Assembly (NCBI RefSeq): GCF_027497175.1
Contig: NZ_CP114901.1
Span: 2,542,001 to 2,606,000, forward strand
Length of the DNA stretch: 64,000 nt
Source: Verrucosispora sp. WMMD573
GTDB lineage: Bacteria > Actinomycetota > Actinomycetes > Mycobacteriales > Micromonosporaceae
Direction: 5' to 3'
The notes under the pieces were generated by a model that did no database searches, was not told the origin of the DNA, and was given only the letters and a program-made list of their open reading frames with translations. A program made the position numbers and the translations under genes. This document shows positions 16,701 through 24,300 of this stretch, in pieces (position 1 is the stretch's first letter; the number at the start of each line of letters is the position of its first letter).

Positions 16701-17801
16701 GTCCAGCGCCGTGTAGCTGACGAAGACGTCGGGAGCGGCACCTACCAGCCGTTGCCGCTCGAACTTCGCCAGCCAGGTGCGGCGCAGTCGATCGTCGAAC
16801 GGCGGCAGCTCCTCGACCTCGCCATCGGTGATCGCTCGGGTCAACCGCTCGTAGGCGGCGAGCAGGGTCGCCTCGTGGTGGGTCCGGTCACCGAAGGCGG
16901 CCAGGATCTCCTCGTAGGCGTAGTAGGGCTGGTAGGGGATCTCGACCTCACCCCAGTATCTGTCGCTCTCCTCGGGAGAGAGCCGAGGCAGCAGCGGAGT
17001 GAAGCGCCGACGTGCCTGGTCCCGGCCGGCCTCCAGCTTGAGCTGCTCGGCGTTGTCGACCCGCATCGGCACCGGCAGGATCCGCACGGGCCGGTCACCG
17101 CGCTGCCGGACGATCGACCGGGCCACCGCGGCGGCGCCGTCGATGCTCTGCTCGTTCAACGTGAAGGAGGTGACGACCGCGTCGGGCAGCCGCACCGTGC
17201 AGATGCCGGCGCTGTCACCGACCCCGGTACGGCTGTCGATCAACACGTAGTCGTAGTTCGCTCGCATGCTGGCGGCCAGTTCGGTCAGGAAGGTGGTGCC
17301 GCCGTGCTTCTCGAAGAAGGCCTGCCAGTCGAAGGTGCTTACCGCCTTCGTGTACGACGGGTCCTGACGCCCGGCCGGCAGCAGGTCCAGGAACCCGGGC
17401 CGCCCGGGACGGTCGCTGCCGGTGATGTCGCGGTGCGGCGGCGGGAAGGGCCAGTCCAGCGAGACCGCGTGTCGCAGCACATCGGCTGCCGTGCTGATCC
17501 AGTCCGGGTCCTCCGTCTCGTCCACCGGGCGTATCGCGGCGTCGGCGTAGTCCCGCGCCATGTCGATCACCCCGCGTGAGGTGCGCAGGTCCTTGTCCAG
17601 CAGGAACGGGTGGAAGTAGCGGTGCAGGCCGGGGGATTCCAGATCCCAGTCCACGGCGAGCACCCGGTGGCCGTTCGCGGCGAGGATCCAGGCCACGTTC
17701 GCCAGCGCCATGGTGCGTCCGGTGCCGCCCTTGTACGAGTAGAACGTGATGATCCGGCCTTCCCTGCCGGTGGCCGTCGCGACCGGGTCACTGCTCGTCA
17801 C
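13755..17801 (-). CDS. fxsT: FxsT: ATPase/TIR/NB-ARC/TPR protein of the FXSXX-COOH system
   Basis: A 1348-residue multidomain protein. Residues 15-340: a ParA/MinD-like ATPase with the deviant P-loop KGGTGRT (24-30) and VDWDLESPG. About 355-490: a TIR-like domain starting DVFVSYTALDRAW. About 530-800: an NB-ARC/STAND NTPase with P-loop GLGGVGKS (near 547) and WLLILDNAD as Walker B. About 880 to the end: a long array of tetratricopeptide repeats (TLALARRRxTLGPxHPxTL type). GTG 17801 is preferred because GGGAGGA precedes it by five bases; the frame also offers an ATG at 17834. It overlaps the end of fxsC by 14 bases. The layout is that of a sensor/scaffold switch protein; what it senses is unknown, and FxsA is an obvious candidate (inference). 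Confidence 0.82.
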   Translation of the reverse strand: MTSSDPVATATGREGRIITFYSYKGGTGRTMALANVAWILAANGHRVLAVDWDLESPGLHRYFHPFLLDKDLRTSRGVIDMARDYADAAIRPVDETEDPDWISTAADVLRHAVSLDWPFPPPHRDITGSDRPGRPGFLDLLPAGRQDPSYTKAVSTFDWQAFFEKHGGTTFLTELAASMRANYDYVLIDSRTGVGDSAGICTVRLPDAVVTSFTLNEQSIDGAAAVARSIVRQRGDRPVRILPVPMRVDNAEQLKLEAGRDQARRRFTPLLPRLSPEESDRYWGEVEIPYQPYYAYEEILAAFGDRTHHEATLLAAYERLTRAITDGEVEELPPFDDRLRRTWLAKFERQRLVGAAPDVFVSYTALDRAWAEWICDELDAAGLRAVMREIDFPANPSGGDWAVGLDDAARLVVLLSQEYMQSPNAVELWGQAINHDLTTGYLVPVRLDNSRAPGLFVDRVPLDLVGVNDEQEATARLLEALGHPGRPAPDPEDAQRRHRFPGTEPPVWRVPLPRNVQFVGRGPLLEAMRDWLSGSDAGHVPLALHGLGGVGKSQIALEYAYRFRAEYDIVWWISAQQPSVLRLALGALADRLAAELDTPLSGNVSERVTWVLDVLRRGVPFRRWLLILDNADEPTELLDLIPHGPGHILVTTRNRAWARPARMLEVGAFDREESLALLRRRAGHLADGDADLIADRLGDLPLAIEQAGAWLATTGESPAQYLTRIRRYLPDMLAEELPPDYQKTGAQPWLVSLDSLRERNPAAAKLLEVCAFFASEPIPMSLITGDRFTSVLLPYDPSLRDSLLRGRMLRDIGRYALARIDSVRGGSRARGQGSADEAGQTSLSMHPLVQELIRESLSDQEKEQNRQHVHAILAAANPKDPDNPRYWPIYAELWPHLLPSRTLTSDHPEVRQLLLDVARYMWIRVDFATCAELAEQAIALWQQRYGPDDPQTLMMRFQLANALRLEARYQDAYDIDCDVYDRLRSGLGEYHEYTVIAAGSLAADLRALGHFERARELDVRTEELAREVFGEDHPRALIAAHNLAISLRLVGDLRGALSRNKRTLARRRETLGPMHPFTLFSAGEYGRDLRDTGDLIESRRVLEAAVEATRLVLGEEDPETLRALKNYAVTLRKLGELERAHALSTDVLMRSRRRHGPDHPDVQASAMNLACDESALGNDAGALRRARPVHRWYHDNMGEDHLFTLAYANNLAIFLRKAGDAEAAFEVSVEVVARLSERIGADHPYTLAANINLANCWFGRRQFTEALASDREAYERSRRILGPGHPDTLAVANNLATSLSVTGDHGGARSLREQVMPLFRRVLGEEHPNTIALVEANRLNCDLEPPPT

Positions 17802-19077
17802 GCTGGTCCTCCCGTTCCGCGTTGTTCTCGTCACGCACCCACGGACCGTCCAGCCGCGGCGGCGAGGTGTCCATCGATGAGTCGATCGGCCGGTGTGCCC
17901 AACTGCGCTTCAGCAGACGGTTCCGGGCAACCTCCAGCACCTGCGACAGCAACTCCTCGAAGGCCCGGTGCGTGAAAATGTTCGACCAGTAGAGCTCGTC
18001 GTCGGAGGTGTACCCGCCGAAGATCTCCCGACAGGCACGGGACAGGGCCTGCCAGTGCTCGCGGGTCTCCGGGTCCTCGCGGCTGCTGGGGATGAGGATC
18101 GCGGCGGCGGTCTGCTGGCCGCTCAGCGCCACGGCAGCCTGCTCGATCAGGGCCTGTCGCCGCTGTGGCAGGCGGGTCAGCCAGGCGTCGACGATCAGCA
18201 CCAGGATCTGGTTGTAACGAGCCGCGAGGTCAGCGCTACGGGAGAGCTCCTCCACCTCGACCACAGTGGACCGGTAACTGTGCTCCGCGGCGATCTCCCG
18301 GGCGTACTCGACGAGAGGCTCCCGCATCGGGGGCCGGTACGGGGACCACTGCAACGGATCGTCGCCGTACACGGTCAGGTGCTCGCGCACGTCGCGCATC
18401 TCCTCGCGGTCGGACGTGGCGATGACGAAGTGGACGAGCATCGACTCGGCGTCACCGTCGGTGGCGGTGAGACGGAGAGCGCCGTTCGCGGTCTGCCGGG
18501 CGTGGAATGCGCTCTCGACGGCCTGCAACTCGACCGGGCGACGGTGCTCCGGCAACGGATGTGCCTCCACACTGCTCACGATCTGATTGGCCAGCTCGAA
18601 CAGAAAGGTCCGGTAGTCGTCGCTGTGTCGCTGCAGGCGCATCAGTTGTCGTACCCCGAGGCGCTGGTAGGGGTCGCCGAAGCTGTCGGAGGAATATTGC
18701 AGCGGCTGGGCCACCGGATGGATCCGTCCCGGCTGCGCCGGAATCCACATCAGCGGTTTGAGTAGCGAGGTGTCCACCTGTCGCTGGTTCTCGAACCGGG
18801 CTGTGCGCTCCGCGAAGAACTGCCATTCCTGGCCGCAGGGTCGGCTCTGGAAATACCGTGGCGTCATCAGGGCGAGGAAGGACCGGCAGCTGCCGAGCGC
18901 CTCGACCAACCGCTGCGGCCACCGCTCGCCGACCTGCATCGTCCGATCGACGAACCCGACCTTCTCGTCCCGGGACAAGCCGGCGATCAGCCGGACCTCA
19001 GCACTGAGCTCCTCGTAGAACCGCTGGACGAGTGCGTCCTCGTCGCCTCTGGCGTAGCTGAGGAAGAAGTACAGCAC
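17788..19077 (-). CDS. fxsC: FxsC: TIR-like protein of the FXSXX-COOH system
   Basis: A 429-residue protein that starts with a TIR-like fold (LYFFLSYARGDEDALVQRFYEEL), with FVDRTMQVGERWP and FLALMTPRYFQSRPCGQEWQFF later in the domain (about residues 1-140). A second domain, typical of FxsC C-termini, spans about 200-400 (VIATSDREEMRDVREHLTVYG, YNQILVLIVDAW). GTG 19077 is chosen over an upstream in-frame codon because GGAGGT precedes it and the TIR strand begins there. It is the first gene of the fxsC-fxsT operon, which runs towards the fxsA-fxsB-HExxH operon. TIR domains may cleave NAD or mediate assembly; I cannot confirm a catalytic glutamate here. Confidence 0.8.
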   Translation of the reverse strand: MLYFFLSYARGDEDALVQRFYEELSAEVRLIAGLSRDEKVGFVDRTMQVGERWPQRLVEALGSCRSFLALMTPRYFQSRPCGQEWQFFAERTARFENQRQVDTSLLKPLMWIPAQPGRIHPVAQPLQYSSDSFGDPYQRLGVRQLMRLQRHSDDYRTFLFELANQIVSSVEAHPLPEHRRPVELQAVESAFHARQTANGALRLTATDGDAESMLVHFVIATSDREEMRDVREHLTVYGDDPLQWSPYRPPMREPLVEYAREIAAEHSYRSTVVEVEELSRSADLAARYNQILVLIVDAWLTRLPQRRQALIEQAAVALSGQQTAAAILIPSSREDPETREHWQALSRACREIFGGYTSDDELYWSNIFTHRAFEELLSQVLEVARNRLLKRSWAHRPIDSSMDTSPPRLDGPWVRDENNAEREDQRDEQ

Positions 19078-19467
19078 CGCACCTCCGCGCCTGGGACTCT
19101 GGCCATGGGGTGGCTGGGTCGTGGCTGTCGCCGGTGGGCCAGGTGCCAGCGGCCGTGGCGGCGGGAGCTTCACCGCGAGTATAGGGGCGGAAACGAAGCG
19201 TGGCAGCCCGCGGAACTGTCGTATCCCAGGTGGCGGTGTCCGGCCGGCGGGGCATCGGCATCATGAGGTGATGCGAACTCCTGCGCCGCTGCGTCCGTTG
19301 GTCGCGGTCCTGGCCACCGCGGCCGGTCTCAACACGCTGAGCCTGCCCGAGCTCTGGGAGCCGGGCCGAGGGCTCGGCGCGGCGGGGCGCCTGCGGTCGC
19401 TGCCATCAGGGGTGACGGTGGGCCCCGTCCGTCGTCCGACACGGGGGGTGGGCGGCGGATCGGGCTG

Positions 19468-19923
19468 TCACGGCAGGTCGCGGGCGTAGCAGACGGAGAG
19501 CGTCTCGCCCCGGTACGGCCCGAAGTTGTCGATACGCCGGTAGCCCTCCCGCTCGTAGAAGCGCATCGCGTCGGGCTGGGCGGTGCCGGTCTCCAACAGC
19601 AGGGTGCGTACCCCGGCGTCGCGGGCGGCCTGTTCCAGGGCGTGCAGGATGGCGGTCGCGACGCCGGTGCCCCGGGCCGGCGGGCTGACGTACATCCGTT
19701 TGATCTCGGCGGAACCGGCGGCGAGGAAGCGCAGGCCGCCGCAGCCGACGGCGGTGCCGTCCGGGTCGCGGGCGATCAGGAAGACGCTCACCGTGTCGGC
19801 CGTGGGTTCCTCGCCCGGCTCATGGTCGTCGCAGCCGTAGCGGGCGTCGAGTTCGGCCCGTTGGGCGGCGCGGAGCCGGGTGGCGTCGGTCGACTCCCAG
19901 GGTTCGCGATCGATGGTGAGCAC
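19468..19923 (-). CDS. GNAT family N-acetyltransferase
   Basis: A 151-residue acetyl-CoA-dependent acetyltransferase. The acetyl-CoA pyrophosphate loop is in YVSPPARGTGVATAIL (R-x-x-G-x-G/A), preceded by beta strand IKRMYV and followed by LLLETGTAQPDAMRFYEREGYRRI. It begins at GTG 19923 with GAGGAGG upstream. The substrate is unknown. It stands alone between fxsC and the divergent MoxR-type ATPase gene. Bases 19078-19467 hold the fxsC promoter region and no convincing gene. Confidence 0.85.
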   Translation of the reverse strand: MLTIDREPWESTDATRLRAAQRAELDARYGCDDHEPGEEPTADTVSVFLIARDPDGTAVGCGGLRFLAAGSAEIKRMYVSPPARGTGVATAILHALEQAARDAGVRTLLLETGTAQPDAMRFYEREGYRRIDNFGPYRGETLSVCYARDLP

Positions 19924-19998
19924 CGCCGCCTCCTCTTCATCCAGGCAGAGTTCATGATCATGCCAGGTCGATGGGGGTCAACGGCGGCAGGTGCGCGC

Positions 19999-20004
19999 TA
20001 GCGT
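19999..20004 (+). promoter_or_regulatory. Leaderless-type -10 box (TAGCGT) for the MoxR-type gene
   Basis: TAGCGT ends 7 nt before GTG 20012, which supports that start codon over the upstream in-frame GTG 19991 and suggests a leaderless message. Confidence 0.45.
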
Positions 20005-20011
20005 GGGCGGG

Positions 20012-21457
20012 GTGAGTGAGTCTTCGTCTGTTCCGCCGCTCCCACCGGCCGACCTGCCCGCCACGCTCGGCGCGTTGCGCGCCGCCGGGCACCGCTACCG
20101 CACCGTCAAGCAGGAGCTACGCGACAACCTGCGGGCCCGGATGCGCGACGGCGCGCCGCGGTTCGCCGGCATCGTCGGGTACGACGACACCGTGCTGCCG
20201 GAGGTGGAGCGGGCGTTGCTCGCCGGGCACGACATGGTGCTGCTCGGCGAGCGGGGCCAGGGCAAGACCCGGCTGATCCGGTCGCTGGTGGCGCTGCTGG
20301 ACGAGTGGACGCCGGTGATCGTCGGCTCGGTGCTCAACGAGCATCCGCTGCACCCGGTCACCCCGGCGTCGCGGGCGCTTGTCGCCGAGGCCGGCGACGA
20401 CCTGCCGGTCGGCTGGCTGCACCGCTCGATGCGCTACGGCGAGAAGCTGGCCACCCCGGACACCAGCGTGGGTGACCTGATCGGTGACGTGGACCCGGTC
20501 CGGCTGGCCCAGGGCCGTACGCTCGGCGACCCCGAGACGATTCACTTCGGGCTGGTGCCGCGTACCAACCGGGGCATCTTCGCGGTCAACGAGCTGCCCG
20601 ACCTGGCCGAGCGGATCCAGGTGGCGCTGCTCAACGTGCTGGAGGAGCGGGACATCCAGGTACGCGGCTACCAGCTGCGGCTGCCGCTGGACCTGCTGCT
20701 GGTGGCCAGCGCCAACCCGGAGGACTACACCAACCGGGGGCGGATCATCACGCCGCTCAAGGACCGCTTCGGCGCGGAGATCCGCACCCACTACCCGACC
20801 GACCTGGAGCTGGAGCTGGCGCTGATCCGGCAGGAGGCCGACCTGGTCGCCGAGGTGCCGGAGCACGTGCTGGAGGTGCTGGCCCGGTTCGCCCGGGCGG
20901 TGCGCGAGTCGCCGTCGGTGGACCCACGTTCCGGTGTCTCCGCCCGGTTCGCCATCGCCGCCGCGGAGACCGTGGCCGCCGCCGCGCTGCGCCGGGCGTG
21001 CCTGCTGGGCAGCGACTCGGAACTGCCGTCGGCCGAGGCGGTGGCCCGGGTGGGTGACGCGGTGTCGGTGACGTCCACGCTGCGCGGCAAGGTGGAGTTC
21101 GAGAGCGGCGAGGAGGGCCGGGAGATCGAGCTGCTCGGCCACCTGCTGCGTACGGCCACCGCCGAGACGTTCCGGGCCCGGCTGGCCGGGCTGGACCTGT
21201 CCGGCTTCACCGCACTCGTCGAGGAGGGGCAGGCGGTCGAGACCGGCGAGTTGGTGTCGGCGGCTGAGCTGCTGCGGCAGGTGGGCACGGTGCCGGGGTT
21301 GGCCAAGGTGCTCGACCGGCTCGGCATCGGTGACGCGCCGAGCACCGGGCAGGCCGCGGCAGCCGTCGAGTTCGTGCTCGAAGGTCTGTATCTGAGTCGC
21401 CGGTTGGGCAAGGACGTCACCGACGCCGGGCGGACCCGCTACGGAGGCCGGGACTGA
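20012..21457 (+). CDS. MoxR/magnesium-chelatase-type AAA+ ATPase
   Basis: A 481-residue AAA+ ATPase. Walker A is LLGERGQGKTRL (about residues 76-87), Walker B is FAVNELPDLAERIQVALL (near 187) and sensor 1 is LLVASANPEDYTNRG. The C-terminal half is helical, with an arginine-finger region around RFAIAAAETVA. MoxR-type ATPases work with a von Willebrand A partner to remodel proteins or insert metals; the next gene, one base away, encodes such a partner. No cobalt or magnesium chelatase large subunit is nearby, so the client is unknown. Confidence 0.85.
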   Translation: MSESSSVPPLPPADLPATLGALRAAGHRYRTVKQELRDNLRARMRDGAPRFAGIVGYDDTVLPEVERALLAGHDMVLLGERGQGKTRLIRSLVALLDEWTPVIVGSVLNEHPLHPVTPASRALVAEAGDDLPVGWLHRSMRYGEKLATPDTSVGDLIGDVDPVRLAQGRTLGDPETIHFGLVPRTNRGIFAVNELPDLAERIQVALLNVLEERDIQVRGYQLRLPLDLLLVASANPEDYTNRGRIITPLKDRFGAEIRTHYPTDLELELALIRQEADLVAEVPEHVLEVLARFARAVRESPSVDPRSGVSARFAIAAAETVAAAALRRACLLGSDSELPSAEAVARVGDAVSVTSTLRGKVEFESGEEGREIELLGHLLRTATAETFRARLAGLDLSGFTALVEEGQAVETGELVSAAELLRQVGTVPGLAKVLDRLGIGDAPSTGQAAAAVEFVLEGLYLSRRLGKDVTDAGRTRYGGRD

Positions 21458-21458
21458 G

Positions 21459-23411
21459 ATGGCCGGCAACCGGTTCCGGTACGGGCAGTGGCGCGGCGGC
21501 CCCGATCCGCTCGCGCCGCCGTACGACGTGCAGGCCGCGGTGGATCAGGTCGGCGCGGAGGTGCTGGCCGGCGGCAGCCTGCGGGACGCGTTGCGGGATC
21601 TGCTGCGCCGTGGCCCGCAGGGGCGTGGTGGGCTGGACGGGCTGACCGCCCGCGCCCGCCGGCTGCGGCGCGAGGCGTTGCGCCGCGGGGAGCTGGACGG
21701 TGCGGTGACCCGGGCGCGGGCGCTGCTCGATCAGGCACTGGCCGCCGAGCGGGACGAACTGGCCCGCCGCGACGACGAGGCGGCCCGGTTCGCCGAGACG
21801 ATGCTTGACGACCTGCCCCGCTCGACCGCGCAGGCGGTGCGGGACCTGTCCGACTACCGGTGGGCCAGCGACGAGGCCCGGCAGAACTACCAGCGGATCC
21901 TCGACGGGCTGCGCGACGACGTGCTCGGTCAGCGCTTCGCCGGGCTGCGCGACTCGGCGCGGCTGGCCGGAGACCCGGCGGTGCAGGAGCGGGTCGCCGA
22001 GATGATGCGGGACCTCAACGCGTTGCTGGCCCGGCACGCGCGCGCCGAGGACACCACCGACGCGTTCGCCGAGTTCATGCGCCGGCACGGCGACTTCTTC
22101 CCGGAGCGCCCGCGTGACGTGGACGAGCTGATCGACATCCTGGCTCGACGGTCGGCGGCCGGGCAGCGGCTGCTGAACTCGCTGTCGCAGCGGCAGCGGG
22201 AGGAACTCGCCGGGCTGATGCGCGAGTCCCTCGGCGACCGGCTCGCCGCCGAGCTGGACGCGCTGGAGGGAAACCTGCGGGCGTTGCGGCCCGACCTGCG
22301 CTGGGGTCGGGGCGAGCGGATGCAGGGCGGTCAGCCGCTGGGCTACGGCGAGGCGACCGGGGCGCTCGACGAGATCGCCGAGCTGGACGACCTGCTCGAC
22401 CAGTTGGGTCAGGCGCACCCCGGAGCGACCCTGGACGACATCGACGTCGACGCGGTGACCCGGACCCTGGGCCGCGACGCGGCCGACGACGTACGCCGGC
22501 TGCGGGAGCTGGAGCGGGAGCTGCGCCGGCAGGGTTGGGTGACCCGCGACGCCGATGGTCTGACCCTTAGCCCGAAGGCGCTGCGTCGCCTCGGCGGCAC
22601 CGCGCTGCGGCAGGTCTTCGCCGAGCTGACCGCCGGCCCGAGGGGCCAGCACGATCTGCGCTCGGCCGGGGCGGCCGGCGAGGTGACCGGGGCGTCGCGG
22701 CCCTGGGAGTACGGCGACGAGCAGCCGCTGGACGTGGTGCGGACGTTGACCCGGGCGGTCCGCCGGGCCGGCCCCGGGGTGCCGGTGCAACTGGCCGTCG
22801 AGGACTTCGAGGTGGTCGAGACCGAACGGCGGGCGTCGGCGGCGGTGGCGCTCTGCGTCGACCTGTCGTACTCGATGATCTCGCAGGGGCGGTGGGGGCC
22901 GATGAAGCAGACCGGGCTGGCCCTGGCGCATCTGATGGCCACCCGGTTTCCGCAGGACGCGTTGCAGATTATCGGGTTCGGCCGGCGGGCCGAGACGCTT
23001 ACCCAGCAGGAACTGGCCGCCATCGAGCCGGACATGATGCAGGGCACCAACCTGCAACACGCGTTGCGGCTGGCCGGCCGGCATCTGCGGCGTCATCCGG
23101 ACGCGGAGCCGGTGGTGCTGGTGGTCACCGACGGGGAACCGACCGCCCACCTGGATCCGGACGACGGTGAGGCGCTGTTCGCCTGGCCGTCGTCGGCGGA
23201 GACGATCGAGGCGACGGTCCGGGAGGTGGACCGGCTCGCCCGCTACGGGGCCACCCTGAACCTCTTCATGCTCGGCGACGATCCCGGCCTGCGCCGGTTC
23301 GTCGACGCGGTGGCCCGCCGCAGCGGTGGGCGGGTGTTCACCCCGGACGCCGACGACCTCGGCGAGTACGTGGTCAGCGACTACCTGCGGGCCCGCCGGG
23401 GCCGCCGTTAG
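21459..23411 (+). CDS. VWA domain protein, partner of the MoxR-type ATPase
   Basis: A 650-residue hydrophilic protein. The N-terminal 440 residues are Arg/Asp/Leu-rich and mostly helical, with no domain I can name. A von Willebrand A domain follows, with an intact metal-ion-dependent adhesion site: D-L-S-Y-S near residue 467, the Thr in MMQGTNLQHAL and the Asp in LVVTDGEPT. It resembles the D subunit of magnesium chelatase in overall plan. It starts at ATG 21459, one base after the ATPase stop codon, so the two are co-expressed. It is probably the adaptor that brings the ATPase to its client. Confidence 0.83.
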   Translation: MAGNRFRYGQWRGGPDPLAPPYDVQAAVDQVGAEVLAGGSLRDALRDLLRRGPQGRGGLDGLTARARRLRREALRRGELDGAVTRARALLDQALAAERDELARRDDEAARFAETMLDDLPRSTAQAVRDLSDYRWASDEARQNYQRILDGLRDDVLGQRFAGLRDSARLAGDPAVQERVAEMMRDLNALLARHARAEDTTDAFAEFMRRHGDFFPERPRDVDELIDILARRSAAGQRLLNSLSQRQREELAGLMRESLGDRLAAELDALEGNLRALRPDLRWGRGERMQGGQPLGYGEATGALDEIAELDDLLDQLGQAHPGATLDDIDVDAVTRTLGRDAADDVRRLRELERELRRQGWVTRDADGLTLSPKALRRLGGTALRQVFAELTAGPRGQHDLRSAGAAGEVTGASRPWEYGDEQPLDVVRTLTRAVRRAGPGVPVQLAVEDFEVVETERRASAAVALCVDLSYSMISQGRWGPMKQTGLALAHLMATRFPQDALQIIGFGRRAETLTQQELAAIEPDMMQGTNLQHALRLAGRHLRRHPDAEPVVLVVTDGEPTAHLDPDDGEALFAWPSSAETIEATVREVDRLARYGATLNLFMLGDDPGLRRFVDAVARRSGGRVFTPDADDLGEYVVSDYLRARRGRR

Positions 23412-23477
23412 TCCGGCGTAGCCGGGCACGGTTCGATGAAACGCGGACTGGACGAGGTCCACCGGCCGGAACTGGGG

Positions 23478-24176
23478 CTACTGGAGCGTCCAGCGTTGGG
23501 CCGGGTTGCCGTCGCAGGGTGCCTGGACGATGTCGGTGCCGGCCCCGGCGCCGCCGTCGCGGGCCTGGGCACACTTGCCGCTGTGTACGGCCACCAGCAC
23601 GGTCGCGCCGCCGTCGACCGGTCGTAGCCGCCACTGCTGGTTGCCCTCGCCGTGGCAGCCGAACTGCTGCAACCGGGCACCGTCGTCACCGCTGCCGCCC
23701 TCGACGTCGAGGCACTGGTTGTGGGCGGCGTTGGTAAGCGTCACCGTGTCCGGGCCGAAGGCGTTCACCACCCACTGCTGCTCTGGCCCGCCGCCGCAGT
23801 CGGCCAGTTTGGCGACGGCCTTCTCGCCGGTGCCGTCGAGGCCGAGGCAGAGACCGGAACCGACCCCACGGAACACCTTCGGTCCGGTGACCGCGTCCGG
23901 ATCCTCGCTGGGGCTCGGTGTGGGGGATGGCTCGGACCGGGTGGGGCTGGGTTCCGGTTCGCTCTCGGTCGGGCTGGCCCGCACCGTGCTCGGGGCGGGC
24001 GCGGCCACCGTCGGCGTCGGCTCCGGCTTCTCGCCGCCGACCACGCCGGTGGCGAACAGCACCCCCAGCAGTACGCCGACCAGCCCGACCGCCAGCGCCG
24101 CCACGAGCAGTGGATCGCGGGACGGTCCGGCTCGGCGGGTGCCGTAGACGCTGCCCGATCCATCGGTTTCCGACAT
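23478..24176 (-). CDS. Membrane-anchored ricin-B lectin (RICIN) protein
   Basis: A 232-residue protein: a short cytoplasmic N-terminus, one transmembrane helix (about residues 21-45, LLVAALAVGLVGVLLG), a Pro/Ser/Glu-rich linker (50-95) and a C-terminal ricin-type beta-trefoil from about 100 to the end with QQW repeats (PEQQWVV, NQQWRL, AQRWTLQ) and paired cysteines. The catalytic part seen in secreted glycosidases is absent, so it is probably an outward-facing carbohydrate-binding protein. ATG 24176 is chosen with AGGA upstream; the frame reads further but has no hydrophobic start. It is convergent with the VWA gene. Confidence 0.8.
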   Translation of the reverse strand: MSETDGSGSVYGTRRAGPSRDPLLVAALAVGLVGVLLGVLFATGVVGGEKPEPTPTVAAPAPSTVRASPTESEPEPSPTRSEPSPTPSPSEDPDAVTGPKVFRGVGSGLCLGLDGTGEKAVAKLADCGGGPEQQWVVNAFGPDTVTLTNAAHNQCLDVEGGSGDDGARLQQFGCHGEGNQQWRLRPVDGGATVLVAVHSGKCAQARDGGAGAGTDIVQAPCDGNPAQRWTLQ

Positions 24177-24288
24177 CCCGGCATCCTGTCCCACGGTGCG
24201 CGGCGGCGACCAGTCGCCCCCAGCGTCAAACCTGATCTGGGTGCGAAACGCCTCTGATGGACATCCCGCCGGGCGGTCGCGGTCCGCG

Positions 24289-24294
24289 TAAAGT
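24289..24294 (+). promoter_or_regulatory. Leaderless-type -10 box (TAAAGT)
   Basis: TAAAGT ends 6 nt before ATG 24301 of the FAD oxidoreductase gene, and there is no ribosome binding site. A leaderless transcript is likely. Confidence 0.45.
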
Positions 24295-24300
24295 GATGCC

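Noticed and set aside
19271..19489. Plus-strand ORF with a hydrophobic start (MRTPAPLRPLVAVLATAAG)
   Set aside because: It overlaps the end of the GNAT gene, turns into Gly/Arg-rich sequence and has no family match. It has a GAGGTG upstream, so it cannot be excluded fully.
21417..23462. 681-residue minus-strand ORF
   Set aside because: It is the antisense shadow of the VWA gene, rich in Pro, Arg and Gln as expected for GC-rich shadows.
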